Assembly: GCA_031272895.1 (NCBI GenBank)
Contig: JAISSW010000010.1
Coordinates: 1-64,000, forward strand
Origin: Clostridium sp.
Lineage (GTDB): Bacteria; Bacillota; Clostridia; Oscillospirales; Acutalibacteraceae
Length of the DNA stretch: 64,000 nucleotides
Direction of reading: 5' to 3'
Both the position numbers and the translations under genes were made by a program. The notes beneath the pieces are model-generated. The model ran no database searches and was not told where the DNA came from. It saw only the letters and a program-made list of their open reading frames with translations. How positions within the stretch are numbered: position 1 is the first letter of the stretch; each line of letters begins with the position of its first letter. Positions 26,696 to 35,708 of this stretch are shown here, piece after piece.

Positions 26696-26716
26696 TTTAC
26701 GGAGGTGTAACGGAAT

Positions 26717-27085
26717 ATGGCACGAATCTCTGGTGTTGATTTGCCAAGGGAAAAGCGGGTTGAGATTGGCTTGACCTACATCTTTGGCATTGGGCTTAAA
26801 ACGTCCCGCGACGTTTTGGCAGCTACCGGCATTAACCCCGATACGCGCGTGAAGGACCTCTCCGAGGACGAGGTCAGCAAGCTGCGTGAGTATATCGACA
26901 AGGAGCTGCAGGTAGAGGGCGACCTGCGGCGCGAAACCGCGTTTGACGTAAAGCGGCTGATTGAAATCGGCAGCTACCGCGGGCTGCGCCACCGCAAGGG
27001 CTTGCCCGTGCGCGGTCAACGCAGCAAAACAAATGCCCGCACACGCAAGGGTCCCAAAAAGACCATCGCAAACAAGAAGAAGTAA
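26717..27085 (+). CDS. rpsM: Ribosomal protein S13
   Basis: This 122-residue 30S head protein contacts P-site tRNA and L5. It begins '[20 protein letters not shown]' and ends with '[20 protein letters not shown]' and a Lys-rich tail. Confidence 0.98.
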   Translation: MARISGVDLPREKRVEIGLTYIFGIGLKTSRDVLAATGINPDTRVKDLSEDEVSKLREYIDKELQVEGDLRRETAFDVKRLIEIGSYRGLRHRKGLPVRGQRSKTNARTRKGPKKTIANKKK

Positions 27086-27097
27086 AGGAGGCGCGTC

Positions 27098-27505
27098 ATG
27101 GCAGTTAAAGCAGGCGCAAAAAAGACGGCCGGCACACGCCGCCGCCGCGAGCGCAAGAACATTGAACGTGGAGCGGCGCATATCCAAAGCACGTTCAACA
27201 ACACAATCGTCACAATCACAGATATGCAGGGCAACGCGCTTTCTTGGGCAAGCGCAGGCGAAATGGGTTTCCGCGGTTCACGCAAATCCACTCCGTTTGC
27301 AGCCCAAACAGCCAGCGAAACAGCGGCAAAGGCCGCAATGGAGCATGGCTTGAAGTTCGTTGAGGTATACGTCAAAGGGCCCGGCAGCGGGCGTGAGGCG
27401 GCTATCCGCGCTTTGCAGACGGCAGGGCTTGAGATTACTCTCATTAAGGACGTTACGCCGATTCCCCATAACGGCTGCCGCCCGCCCAAGCGTCGCCGTG
27501 TTTAG
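27098..27505 (+). CDS. rpsK: Ribosomal protein S11
   Basis: This 135-residue platform protein shows '[18 protein letters not shown]', '[15 protein letters not shown]' and the C-terminal '[13 protein letters not shown]'. It follows rpsM by 12 bases. Confidence 0.98.
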   Translation: MAVKAGAKKTAGTRRRRERKNIERGAAHIQSTFNNTIVTITDMQGNALSWASAGEMGFRGSRKSTPFAAQTASETAAKAAMEHGLKFVEVYVKGPGSGREAAIRALQTAGLEITLIKDVTPIPHNGCRPPKRRRV

Positions 27506-27524
27506 TTGAGGAGGTAAGTAGAAT

Positions 27525-28151
27525 ATGGCAAGATATACCGAGGCGGTGTGCAAGCTGTGCCGCCGTGAGGGGCAAAAGCTATTCCTCAAGGGCGACCGTT
27601 GCTACACCGGCAAATGCGCTTTCGAGCGCCGCTCCTACGCACCCGGTCAGCATGGGCAAAGCCGCAAAAAGGTTTCCGAATACGGAACACAGCTGCGCGC
27701 AAAGCAGCAAATCAGCCGCTATTACGGTGTGCAGGAAAAGCAGCTGCGCAAATATTTTGTTCAGGCTGAAAAGCTCCAGGGCATGACGGGTGAAAACCTG
27801 CTGCGCCTGTGCGAGCTGCGCTTGGATAACGTGATTTATACCTTGGGTTGGGCGTCCTCAAGGGCGCAGGCAAGGCAAATGGTCAACCATGGTCACTTCC
27901 TTGTCAATGGTCACAAGGTGGATATTCCGTCCTATCGCCTTAAGGTGGGCGAGGTCGTTTCCATTAAGCAAAAGACCCGCGAGAAGGACACATACAAGGC
28001 AGTGCTGGAGGCAAACGCTTCCCGTCCCGTGCCGGAATGGCTTGAGCAGGACCGCACGGCACTGAGCGCAAAGGTCGTTGCCACGCCGGAACGCAGCCAG
28101 ATTGCAATCCCGGTGGAAGAACACCTCGTCGTCGAATTCTACTCTAAATAA
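27525..28151 (+). CDS. rpsD: Ribosomal protein S4, zinc-binding form
   Basis: This 208-residue primary 16S-binding protein has an N-terminal zinc site (Cys9, Cys12, Cys26, Cys31) and the S4 RNA-binding domain 'RLDNVIYTLGWASSRAQARQ' and 'VNGHKVDIPSYRL'. Its location inside the alpha operon is typical of Clostridia and unlike Bacillus, where rpsD is elsewhere. A weak attenuator-like hairpin follows it. Confidence 0.98.
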   Translation: MARYTEAVCKLCRREGQKLFLKGDRCYTGKCAFERRSYAPGQHGQSRKKVSEYGTQLRAKQQISRYYGVQEKQLRKYFVQAEKLQGMTGENLLRLCELRLDNVIYTLGWASSRAQARQMVNHGHFLVNGHKVDIPSYRLKVGEVVSIKQKTREKDTYKAVLEANASRPVPEWLEQDRTALSAKVVATPERSQIAIPVEEHLVVEFYSK

Positions 28152-28153
28152 TC

Positions 28154-28175
28154 CGCTTGAGCAAGCGTGATTTTT
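28154..28175 (+). terminator. Weak attenuator-like hairpin between rpsD and rpoA
   Basis: CGCTT-GAGC-AAGCG is followed three bases later by TTTTT. The stem is short, so it would act as a partial terminator or processing site lowering rpoA and rplQ relative to the upstream genes. Confidence 0.4.
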
Positions 28176-28217
28176 AGAGGGTTTGCGATTATCAGAAAGA
28201 GAGCAGGAGGGTAAGGA

Positions 28218-29174
28218 ATGACTGGAATTGAAACCCCAACCCCAAAAATAGAGGTTCTTGAAAGCGCTGAGGAGCGCAACTACTCCAAGTTTGTTGTGGA
28301 GCCGCTGGAACGCGGCTACGGCAACACCTTGGGTAACAGCCTGCGCCGTGTGCTGCTTTCCTCACTGGAAGGTTCTGCAATAACAAGTGTGCAGATTGAC
28401 GGAGTTCTCCACGAGTTTTCCACCATACCAAACGTAACGGAGGACGTGACGGAGATTGTTCTTAACCTTAAGGGCGTTGTCCTCAACGTGCTTTCGGACG
28501 AAGAAAAGACGGTCTATATCACCAAAAACGGTCCGTGCGTTGTTACCGCAGGGGATATTCAGGCGGACAGCGAGGTTGAGATTGTCAATCCGGACCATGT
28601 GATTGCAACCTTGGACGAGGGCGCTGTCCTCTCCATGCGCCTGACCTGCGACCGCGGGCAAAGCTATGTTTCCGCGGAAAAGAACAAGGAGCGCCTTAAG
28701 CCCGCCATTGGCGTGATTGCCATTGACTCAATCTACACCCCGGTTATTAAGACCAATTACATGGTTGAAAACACCCGTGTGGGGCAGATTACGGACTATG
28801 ACCGCCTTGTTTTGGAGGTTTGGACAAACGGAACAATCACCCCGGCGGACGCCGTTGCGCAGGCGGCAAAAATCCTGCGTGACAGGTTGGCAATCTTCAC
28901 AAGGCTTAGCGGCGACGCAAGCGCACTGGAAAACCTGTCAGACGTGCGTGGAATAGCGGAGGACCAGCGCGCCAATGTTTCAATCGACGACTTGGAGCTG
29001 TCTATCCGCGCCTCCAATTCACTCAAGCGCGCGGGCATTAACAACCTTAGCGCCCTGTTGGCGTGGAGCGAATCGGAGCTGAAGAAAATCCGTAACTTTG
29101 GGGAGAAAACCCTCCTTGAGGTTATTGAAAAACTACACGAGCTGGGGCTGGATTTGGCTCCCGGTCAGGAATAG
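28218..29174 (+). CDS. rpoA: RNA polymerase alpha subunit
   Basis: This 318-residue protein has the N-terminal assembly domain ('[20 protein letters not shown]', 'VTEIVLNLK') and the C-terminal domain ('[20 protein letters not shown]', '[16 protein letters not shown]') that contacts UP elements and activators. A GCAGGAGGG site precedes the ATG. It is separated from rpsD by 66 bases with a small hairpin. Confidence 0.98.
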   Translation: MTGIETPTPKIEVLESAEERNYSKFVVEPLERGYGNTLGNSLRRVLLSSLEGSAITSVQIDGVLHEFSTIPNVTEDVTEIVLNLKGVVLNVLSDEEKTVYITKNGPCVVTAGDIQADSEVEIVNPDHVIATLDEGAVLSMRLTCDRGQSYVSAEKNKERLKPAIGVIAIDSIYTPVIKTNYMVENTRVGQITDYDRLVLEVWTNGTITPADAVAQAAKILRDRLAIFTRLSGDASALENLSDVRGIAEDQRANVSIDDLELSIRASNSLKRAGINNLSALLAWSESELKKIRNFGEKTLLEVIEKLHELGLDLAPGQE

Positions 29175-29190
29175 AAAGGAGCGGAAGCAA

Positions 29191-29634
29191 ATGCCCGGAA
29201 CTCGTAAATTAGGGCGTCCCACCGACCAGCGCGACGCAATGCTGCGCGGAATGGTAACGGCGCTGTTCGAGAGCTATGACTCGAAAGAGGGTACCGCGAG
29301 GATTGAAACAACAATCTCCCGCGCCAAAGAGGTACGCTCCATGGCGGAGAAATACCTCACCCTTGCAAAGGTGAAAACCTTGGCGAACTACCGCATGGCG
29401 CTGGCATACCTCACCAAAGAGGACGTGGTCAAAAAGCTTTTTGACGAAATCGCGCCCAAGTATGCCGACGTACCCGGCGGCTACACCCGCATTACCCGCA
29501 TCGGTCAACGGCGCGGCGACGCGGCAGAAATCGCCCTGCTTGAGCTTGTGCCTGTTAAGGTGGCTGAAGCGGCGAAGCCGGAAAAGAAAAAGCGCGCACC
29601 CCGCCGCAAGCCCGCGGCAACAGCTGCGAAATAA
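29191..29634 (+). CDS. rplQ: Ribosomal protein L17 with Lys/Ala-rich tail
   Basis: This 147-residue L17 begins '[20 protein letters not shown]' and contains '[20 protein letters not shown]'. The last 30 residues ('[17 protein letters not shown]') are a basic disordered extension beyond the usual length. The ATG at 29191 follows AAAGGAG; the track start at 29098 is inside rpoA. It is the final gene of the super-operon. The ecfA and truA genes that often follow rplQ in Firmicutes are not here. Confidence 0.97.
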   Translation: MPGTRKLGRPTDQRDAMLRGMVTALFESYDSKEGTARIETTISRAKEVRSMAEKYLTLAKVKTLANYRMALAYLTKEDVVKKLFDEIAPKYADVPGGYTRITRIGQRRGDAAEIALLELVPVKVAEAAKPEKKKRAPRRKPAATAAK

Positions 29635-29665
29635 GCTTTAAAGCACCGAATAAACAACAAACACA

Positions 29666-29691
29666 AAAAAGGCGGATTGCTCCGCCTTTTT
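29666..29691. terminator. Bidirectional terminator after rplQ
   Basis: AAAAAGGCGGA-TTGC-TCCGCCTTTTT forms an 11-bp stem with T-runs on both strands. It ends the ribosomal operon from the left and the 32-codon mini-gene from the right. Confidence 0.92.
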
Positions 29692-29703
29692 GCTTTCCGT
29701 GTG

Positions 29704-29802
29704 TCAGTCTAACTTAATAAAGCCTAAGCTGGCAAGGAATTCTTGGAACAGCCACCAAATGTAGGCGCCCAAATCCTGGAAGAAAAGTAATGTCGGGTCC
29801 AT
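29704..29802 (-). CDS. Unrecognised 32-residue aromatic hydrophobic small protein
   Basis: I do not recognise this peptide. It begins 'MDPTLLFFQDLGAYIWWL' and is unusually rich in Phe, Trp and Leu with a net negative charge, so a membrane-active or membrane-associated helix is likely. The ribosome site AAAGGAG lies 6 bases before the ATG, and the bidirectional terminator lies just past the stop codon. It follows the EF-G-like gene by 109 bases and may share its transcript, as I found no convincing promoter of its own. In size and character it resembles the mini-gene at 7.2 kb, without clear sequence identity. Confidence 0.6.
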   Translation of the reverse strand: MDPTLLFFQDLGAYIWWLFQEFLASLGFIKLD

Positions 29803-29911
29803 AAAAAACTCCTTTGGATATTTAGTGGCGGGGGCGGCGGCTTGCGCAGCCCCGCGCGTGTTATATAGAAACGATTTGCAGCGCGCCGCGCCGCACCGTT
29901 TTATATAGCTG

Positions 29912-31951
29912 TCAGTCCTCTTTCTCAGCCTTCGCTTCCTCAATTACCTTTTGGGCAACTGCCGCGGGTGCGTCCTCATAGCGGGCAAACTCTAACGAGA
30001 ACGAGCCGCGCCCTGCCGTCACCGAACGCAGCACAGTGGAAAAGTCGCCCATCTCCGCCATGGGAACCTCCGCGTCAAGCTGCTGCAGCCCCGGTTCGTC
30101 AGCGGCGCCCATGCCAAGCACCCTGCCGCGCCGTTTGGTTATGTCGCCCATAATGTCGCCCAGGTTGTCGTCCGGCATAAGTGCGTGCAGTGTGCCGATT
30201 GGCTCAAGAATAGTGGGTTGTGCGTTTGGCATTGCGTTCTTGAAGGCCAAGTGTGCCGCCACCTTAAACGCCATTTCGGAGCTGTCCACAGGGTGGTAGG
30301 AGCCGAAATACAGCACAGCCTTAAGCCCAACCATTGGGTAGCCCGCCAAAAAGCCGTCCGCAATGCATTCGCGCAGACCCTTTTCAACCGCAGGGAAATA
30401 TTGCTTTGGCACGCTGCCGCCGACAATTTCCTCGTCAAATATGAAGTCCTCATCGCAGGGCTCAAAGCGGATATAAACGTCGCCGAATTGCCCGTGTCCG
30501 CCGGACTGCTTTTTGTGGCGCCCCTGTGCCTCCACCTTTTTGCGTATGGTTTCGCGGTAGGCTACCTTTGGTACCTTCAGTGTTACCTGCACGCCGAATT
30601 TATTCTTCAGCTTGCTTACTATAACATCCAAATGCTGCTCGCCCAAGCCGGAAAGCACCTGCTCACGGGTTTCCGCGTTAATAACAAAGCTTATCGTCGG
30701 GTCCTCCTCAAGCAGGCGGTGAATGCCGCTTGCAACCTTTTCCTCCTCGCCCTTTTTGCTGACCAACACCGCCATGGAAATGCACGGCGCCGGGAAGTCA
30801 AGCCCGTCTAAGGTGACGGGTTCCTTGGGGTCGGTCAGGGTGTCGCCTGTCTTAAAGCCCGCGAGCTTTGTCACAACGCCAATGTCGCCGGCAACAATCT
30901 GCGGAACATCCTCCTGCTTTTGCCCCGTTACCATAATAATTTTGCCAAGGCGCTCGCTCTCACCCGTGCGGGCGTTATACGCCGAGGTTTCGGGGGTTAT
31001 TTTTCCGCGTACCACCTTAAAAAAGCTCATCTTGCCAACAAAGGGGTCAGCAATCGTCTTAAAGCAAATGGCGGCTGTTTTTCCGTTTGCGTCGCATTTA
31101 ACATCGCCCTCGCCTGCCTTTTCGGAGGCACTCGGTATGCACTCCACAATGCCGTTAAGCAGCAGGTCAACAGCGTCCAGCGTATAACCGGAGCAGGCAT
31201 AAACGGGGTAAATGCTGCCCGCCGCAACGCCCTCTTCAAGCCCCTTGGCTATCTCCTCCTGAGTGAAGCTCTCGCCGTCAAAAAAGCGCATGAGCAACTC
31301 TTCGTCTGCGGAAGCCACTGACTCGGTGAATATGTCGCGCATTTCGGCAATCCGCCCGCCCTCGGGTATGGGTACCTCGGTTGCCTTGCCGTCAGTGTAT
31401 TTGAACGCCTTGCCCACGGAAAAATCCACATAACAGGTTACGCGGCTGTTTTCTATGAAGGGCACGACGACCGGACAAAGCTGGTTGCCGTGAACCTCCT
31501 TGAGCGCGTCAAAGGTTTTGTAAAAGGTAATATTTTCACCGTCGCAGTGGCTGATTGCAAACATTGCGCCCAAGCCGCGCTTCTGCGCCGCCTTAAAGGC
31601 TTTTGCCGCCCCAACGTCATAAACGCCGCTTGGAGCCGTAACAATAAGCACCGCCTCTGCTGCGCGGATTCCCTCCGCCATGCCGCCCGCAAAGTCAAAC
31701 ATTCCCGGGGTGTCTATTAGGTTTAGCTTTGTGTCCTCCCAAACAAGCGGGGCAATAGCCGTGGAAACAGAAGCCGCACGGCGCTTCTCTTCCGCGTCGT
31801 AGTCCGTAACCGTGGTGCCGTCAAGCACACGACCAAGGCGGTCAGTGGCTTTGGCAAGGTAGAGCATAGCCTCCGTAAGGGTGGTTTTTCCGCGCCCTCC
31901 GTGACCTGCAAGGCACACGTTGCGGATTTTTTCTGCGGTGAATGCTTTCAA
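29912..31951 (-). CDS. Elongation factor G-like translational GTPase with altered G4 motif
   Basis: This 679-residue protein has the full EF-G domain order: G domain, domain II, III, IV ('GGHGQFGDVYIRFEP') and V ('MGDITKRRGRVLGMG'). The P-loop is 'GHGGRGKT' and G3 is 'DTPGMFDF'. The G4 motif, NKxD in canonical EF-G, reads 'SHCDGEN' here, losing Asn and Lys. It is the fusA2-type paralogue common in Clostridia, not the main EF-G; its role is unclear. The TTG at 31951 with GAGGAGG upstream is the better start; the track's first 23 residues overlap the promoter. Confidence 0.88.
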   Translation of the reverse strand: MKAFTAEKIRNVCLAGHGGRGKTTLTEAMLYLAKATDRLGRVLDGTTVTDYDAEEKRRAASVSTAIAPLVWEDTKLNLIDTPGMFDFAGGMAEGIRAAEAVLIVTAPSGVYDVGAAKAFKAAQKRGLGAMFAISHCDGENITFYKTFDALKEVHGNQLCPVVVPFIENSRVTCYVDFSVGKAFKYTDGKATEVPIPEGGRIAEMRDIFTESVASADEELLMRFFDGESFTQEEIAKGLEEGVAAGSIYPVYACSGYTLDAVDLLLNGIVECIPSASEKAGEGDVKCDANGKTAAICFKTIADPFVGKMSFFKVVRGKITPETSAYNARTGESERLGKIIMVTGQKQEDVPQIVAGDIGVVTKLAGFKTGDTLTDPKEPVTLDGLDFPAPCISMAVLVSKKGEEEKVASGIHRLLEEDPTISFVINAETREQVLSGLGEQHLDVIVSKLKNKFGVQVTLKVPKVAYRETIRKKVEAQGRHKKQSGGHGQFGDVYIRFEPCDEDFIFDEEIVGGSVPKQYFPAVEKGLRECIADGFLAGYPMVGLKAVLYFGSYHPVDSSEMAFKVAAHLAFKNAMPNAQPTILEPIGTLHALMPDDNLGDIMGDITKRRGRVLGMGAADEPGLQQLDAEVPMAEMGDFSTVLRSVTAGRGSFSLEFARYEDAPAAVAQKVIEEAKAEKED

Positions 31952-31991
31952 AATGGTTTCCTCCTCGTTTTGGTGATTCTGCCTAAAAATA

Positions 31992-32020
31992 AGTATAGCA
32001 CAAAGGCAATTAAAATGCAA
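31992..32020 (-). promoter_or_regulatory. Promoter of the EF-G-like gene
   Basis: TTGCAT (32020-32015) and TATACT (31997-31992) are 17 bases apart on the minus strand. The hexamers and the spacing are identical to those of the recA promoter. Confidence 0.6.
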
Positions 32021-32232
32021 TTAGGCAATGTGTGCAAAAACCAAGCCCTTTTTTTGTGTAATATGCACGGAAAATAATTGCAGAGAAATCAAAAGTTAAA
32101 AAATGGTAACTTTATTTTTCTGTTATAGAAAATAGACAAATTTTTTTGTTGTAAAAATGCCCAACTGATTTGAAAAATACCACGACTTTTTTGGTTTGTA
32201 ATACGAAATTTTTGAAAACGGCCCCATTTTCG
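32021..32232. other. AT-rich spacer between the divergent EF-G-like and ptsH promoters
   Basis: The non-coding stretch 31,952-32,329 is strikingly richer in A and T than its surroundings, with many A- and T-tracts. Outside the two promoters I see no gene, terminator or known riboswitch. The A-tracts could bend the DNA or serve as upstream promoter elements. Confidence 0.5.
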
Positions 32233-32260
32233 TTGACCTTTCCGCAAAATCTGCTATAAT
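32233..32260 (+). promoter_or_regulatory. ptsH promoter
   Basis: TTGACC and TATAAT are separated by 16 bases. Transcription would start within the inverted repeat that follows. Confidence 0.8.
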
Positions 32261-32293
32261 ATAGGGGCTAACAGGACTATATATAGCCCTATA
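32260..32293 (+). repeat. Inverted repeat at the ptsH transcription start
   Basis: TATAGGGGCTA and TAGCCCTATA pair over 10 bp with one bulged G around a 13-base loop. It begins at the last base of the -10 hexamer, so it could be an operator or a 5' stabilising hairpin. Confidence 0.55.
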
Positions 32294-32329
32294 GAGCCGC
32301 CTCTTATTTTTTTCAAGGAGTTACATCTT

Positions 32330-32593
32330 ATGTGCGTCAAAGAAGTTCTCGTCCAAAACCATGTCGGCCTGCACGCGCGGCCCGCAACCTTTTTCATTCA
32401 GCGTGCCAATGAGTACAAATCCACCATTTGGGTGGAGGTAAACGACCGCCGCGTGAATGCCAAGAGCCTGCTGGGTGTGCTTTCGCTGGGCATTATGGGC
32501 GGCACCAAAATCCGCGTGATTGCCAGCGGAGTGGACGAAGAGGAAGCCGTGGATTCCCTTGTCAGCTTGGTGGAGTCCGGCTTCGCCGAATAA
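32330..32593 (+). CDS. ptsH: Phosphocarrier protein HPr
   Basis: This 87-residue HPr has both regulatory residues at their standard positions: His15 in 'VGLHARPAT' (phosphorylated by enzyme I) and Ser46 in 'NAKSLLGVLSLG' (target of HPr kinase in Firmicute catabolite control). It is a single gene with its own promoter and terminator and no adjacent enzyme I. Because His15 is present it is HPr and not Crh. Its ATG follows AAGGAG. Confidence 0.95.
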   Translation: MCVKEVLVQNHVGLHARPATFFIQRANEYKSTIWVEVNDRRVNAKSLLGVLSLGIMGGTKIRVIASGVDEEEAVDSLVSLVESGFAE

Positions 32594-32606
32594 TTCGGAG
32601 CAAAGG

Positions 32607-32650
32607 AAGCCCTCCCGCGCGGTCTTGCGTGCAGGGAGGGCTTATTGTTT
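32607..32650 (+). terminator. Hairpin terminator after ptsH
   Basis: AAGCCCTCCC and GGGAGGGCTT form a 10-bp stem with a 17-base loop, followed by the imperfect T-run ATTGTTTG. Partial read-through into pyk is possible because no clear pyk promoter is seen. Confidence 0.65.
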
Positions 32651-32674
32651 GAAAAAACAGCATTAGGGGGGAAC

Positions 32675-34411
32675 ATGATTAAGACCAAAGTGATTTGCAC
32701 CTTGGGACCCGCGGCGGACGACAAGGAAACCATGCGGGCGCTGGTGCTGGGCGGCATGGACGTTGCCCGAATGAACTTTTCCCACGGGACGCACGAGGAA
32801 CAGCTTGTGCGCCTTAAGCTATTGCGCGAGGTTTGCGCCGAGCTGGAAGCGCATATACCCGTGCTGCTGGACACCAAGGGACCGGAGATACGCTTGGGCG
32901 TGTTCCCGAAGGGAGAGGTGGAGCTAAAGGCGGGGCAAAGCTATACACTGACCACGGAGGACGTTGAATGTGACTCCCATAGGGCTCACGTCAGCTTTGA
33001 GGGCCTGCCGCGCGACGTTAAGTCCGGCGACTCAATCCTGTTGGACGACGGGCTTGTGGAGCTTGAGGTTCAGCGGGTGAGCGGGCGAAAGATTTACTGC
33101 ACTGCCAAGAATGACGGCGCAATCGGCACGCGCAAAAGCGTCAATGTGCCGGGCGTTTCGCTTTCCCTGCCGGCGCTGACCGAGCAGGACAAGCAGGATA
33201 TCCGCTTTGCCGTGGAGAACGACTACGACTTCATTGCGGTCAGCTTTGTGCGAAAAAAAGAGGATATAGCCGAAATACGGCGTGAGCTTGAGGAAATGGG
33301 CGGGCAGGATATACGCCTTATTGCCAAGATAGAGAACCGAGAGGGCGTAGAAAATTTAGACGAGATTATCCGCGCCAGCGACGGCATTATGGTTGCACGC
33401 GGCGACTTGGGCGTGGAAATCCCTGTGGAGCAAATTCCCGTGGCGCAAAAGGACATGATTTTGCGCTGCTACCGCGCAAGCAAGCCGGTTATTACAGCAA
33501 CGCAAATGCTTGATTCTATGATTCGCAACCCGCGCCCCACCCGAGCCGAGGTCACGGACGTGGCGAACGCCATTTTGGACGGAACCTCCGCAATAATGCT
33601 CAGCGGGGAAACGGCGATGGGCAAATACCCGGTGGAATCTCTGCAAACCATGAAACGCATTGCCGAAACAACCGAAAACAGCGTGGATTACTGGGATAAA
33701 TTCCTGCGCAACGAGGTTCGCACGGAATCGGGCATTACCCACGCAATCAGCCACGCCACCTGTACCACCGCCATGGATTTGAACGCAGCGGCAATCGTCG
33801 CCGTTACAACCAGCGGCAGTACCGCCCGCAGAATATCCGGATTTAGACCCAAATGCCCCATAATTGCCGCCACCACGCGGGAAAAGGCGCGCCGCCAGCT
33901 TAGGCTGTCCTGGGGGGTTTACCCCGTGCTTGCGGATGTTGTGGGCTCAACGGACGAGCTTTTTTCCACCGCAGTGGATTGCGCGGTCAATACCGGGCTT
34001 GTGCAGAACGGCGATGTTATTGTTGTTACGGCGGGCGTGCCGCTGGGGATTTCCGGAACAACCAATATGCTCAAGGTTCACCTGATAGGCGATGTGCTGT
34101 GTAAGGGCAAGGGTATAGGTCGCCGCAGCGCCATGGGAGAGGTTTTCCGCGTGACGGACAAAAAAAGCGGCGAGAGCTTCAACCGCGGGGATATTCTTGT
34201 GGCGGAGGAGATTAACGACGCGCTTTTGCCGCTTATCCCAATTGCCGGCGGTTTGGTGCTTGACGGCGCAGACCGTGACGGTCAGGCGGCGACGCTTGCG
34301 AAGGCGCTTGAGCTGCCCGTAATAATAGAGGCGGAGGGGGCGATTCAGCTGCTGAAGAGCGGCACGGTCGTCACAGTGGACGCGGCGAAGGGCGTTGTGC
34401 GGGTCAATTGA
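32675..34411 (+). CDS. pyk: Pyruvate kinase with C-terminal PEP-utiliser-like domain
   Basis: This 578-residue protein converts PEP and ADP to pyruvate and ATP. The catalytic core (about 1-470) has 'TKVICTLGPAADDKE', 'DTKGPEIRLG', 'IAKIENREGVENLDEI' and 'PTRAEVTDVANAILDGTSAI'. The remaining 105 residues are the extra C-terminal domain found in Firmicute enzymes, but the 'TSHAA' phosphohistidine region reads 'RDGQAA' here. The ATG at 32675 follows GGGGGGAA; the track start at 32645 is upstream. The stop overlaps the folC start (TGATG). Confidence 0.96.
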   Translation: MIKTKVICTLGPAADDKETMRALVLGGMDVARMNFSHGTHEEQLVRLKLLREVCAELEAHIPVLLDTKGPEIRLGVFPKGEVELKAGQSYTLTTEDVECDSHRAHVSFEGLPRDVKSGDSILLDDGLVELEVQRVSGRKIYCTAKNDGAIGTRKSVNVPGVSLSLPALTEQDKQDIRFAVENDYDFIAVSFVRKKEDIAEIRRELEEMGGQDIRLIAKIENREGVENLDEIIRASDGIMVARGDLGVEIPVEQIPVAQKDMILRCYRASKPVITATQMLDSMIRNPRPTRAEVTDVANAILDGTSAIMLSGETAMGKYPVESLQTMKRIAETTENSVDYWDKFLRNEVRTESGITHAISHATCTTAMDLNAAAIVAVTTSGSTARRISGFRPKCPIIAATTREKARRQLRLSWGVYPVLADVVGSTDELFSTAVDCAVNTGLVQNGDVIVVTAGVPLGISGTTNMLKVHLIGDVLCKGKGIGRRSAMGEVFRVTDKKSGESFNRGDILVAEEINDALLPLIPIAGGLVLDGADRDGQAATLAKALELPVIIEAEGAIQLLKSGTVVTVDAAKGVVRVN

Positions 34412-35706
34412 TGAACGAGGGCGAAGCCATTGAATATTTGCATTCGCTGCAGGCCTTCGGTGTGCGCCCCGGCTTGGAGCGCATGGCGGCGCTTTGCTCC
34501 CTTATAGCTCAGCCGCAGCTTAAAACAAGCTTTGTCCATGTGGCGGGGACCAATGGCAAGGGCAGCACCTGCGCAATGCTTGAGAGCGCTCTGCGCAGCG
34601 CGGGCTACAAAACCGGGCTGTTTATTTCCCCTTATGTTTATGACTTTTGCGAGCGCATACAGCTGAACGGCAAGCCCGTCGGCGGGGAGCAGCTGGCACA
34701 GGCCGTTGCCCGGGTGCGGGCGGCAATCAAAAAAATGCCCGCGGAGTTCTTGCCCGTCACGGAGTTTGAGGCGCTTACGGCGGCGGCTTTCTTAGTGTTT
34801 GCCGACGCCGCCTGTGATGTGGTTGTGCTGGAAACGGGGCTTGGCGGGCGCTTGGATTCCACCAACATTATTCCGCGGCCCATTTGCGCGGCAATCACCA
34901 AAATTGCCCTTGACCACACAGCGATTCTTGGCGGCAGCCTTGCGCGGATTGCCGCCGAAAAATGCGGCATACTCAAGGGCGGCACGGCGGTTATTTATCC
35001 GGAGCAGGAGCCGGAGGCTCTTGATGAAATACGCAAAAGGGCGGGGGAGAGCGGAACCCGTCTGATAATCCCCGGCGCGGACGAGTTCAGGGAGCTTGAC
35101 GCGGATTGCTACGGCACAAGTGCGGAAATCTGCGGGCTTGAAATGAAAATACCGTTGCCGGGCGCGCATATGCTCAGGAACGCCGCCGTTGCGGTTCGTA
35201 CGCTGCTTGCCTTGCGGGAGGGAGGGCTTGCAATCCCGGACGAGGCAATAGTGCGGGGCATAGAGCGGACGGCAATCCCGGCAAGAATGGAAAGACGGGT
35301 GCTCTGCGGCGTACCCGCGCTGATTGACGGCGGGCATAACCCGGATTGCGCCGCCGCCCTTGCCGCCCTGCTTAAGCGGCATTTTGCGGCTTGGCACATT
35401 GAGGCTGTTTGCGGAATGATGGGCGACAAGGACTCAGGCGGATATTTGGAATGCCTTGCGCCCCTTATTGCCCACATGGCGGCTATTAGCCTGCCGCCGC
35501 CAAGGGGTGCGAGTGCGCAAGAGCTTGCCGCAGCCGCCCGTGCGCGGGGCATAGATTGCACCGCAGAGGAAAGCCCCGCCGCCGCGCTGAAAGCCGCCCA
35601 AGGACGGCTGAGCGGCAGAGAGAGGGCGCTGCTGTTGGTCTGCGGTTCGTTTGTGACGGCACAGAGCGTTGTTGCCGCCGCCAAGGAGATTAATCAAGGA
35701 GGATAA
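34411..35706 (+). CDS. folC: Folylpolyglutamate synthase / dihydrofolate synthase
   Basis: This 431-residue Mur-ligase-fold enzyme adds glutamate to folates. The P-loop is 'VAGTNGKGST'; other family motifs are 'SPYVYDFCERIQLNG', 'LETGLGGRLDSTN', 'TKIALDHTAILG' and 'IDGGHNPD'. The ATG at 34411 overlaps the pyk stop, so it is translationally coupled to pyk. The length is normal for the bifunctional type. Confidence 0.95.
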   Translation: MNEGEAIEYLHSLQAFGVRPGLERMAALCSLIAQPQLKTSFVHVAGTNGKGSTCAMLESALRSAGYKTGLFISPYVYDFCERIQLNGKPVGGEQLAQAVARVRAAIKKMPAEFLPVTEFEALTAAAFLVFADAACDVVVLETGLGGRLDSTNIIPRPICAAITKIALDHTAILGGSLARIAAEKCGILKGGTAVIYPEQEPEALDEIRKRAGESGTRLIIPGADEFRELDADCYGTSAEICGLEMKIPLPGAHMLRNAAVAVRTLLALREGGLAIPDEAIVRGIERTAIPARMERRVLCGVPALIDGGHNPDCAAALAALLKRHFAAWHIEAVCGMMGDKDSGGYLECLAPLIAHMAAISLPPPRGASAQELAAAARARGIDCTAEESPAAALKAAQGRLSGRERALLLVCGSFVTAQSVVAAAKEINQGG

Positions 35707-35708
35707 CC

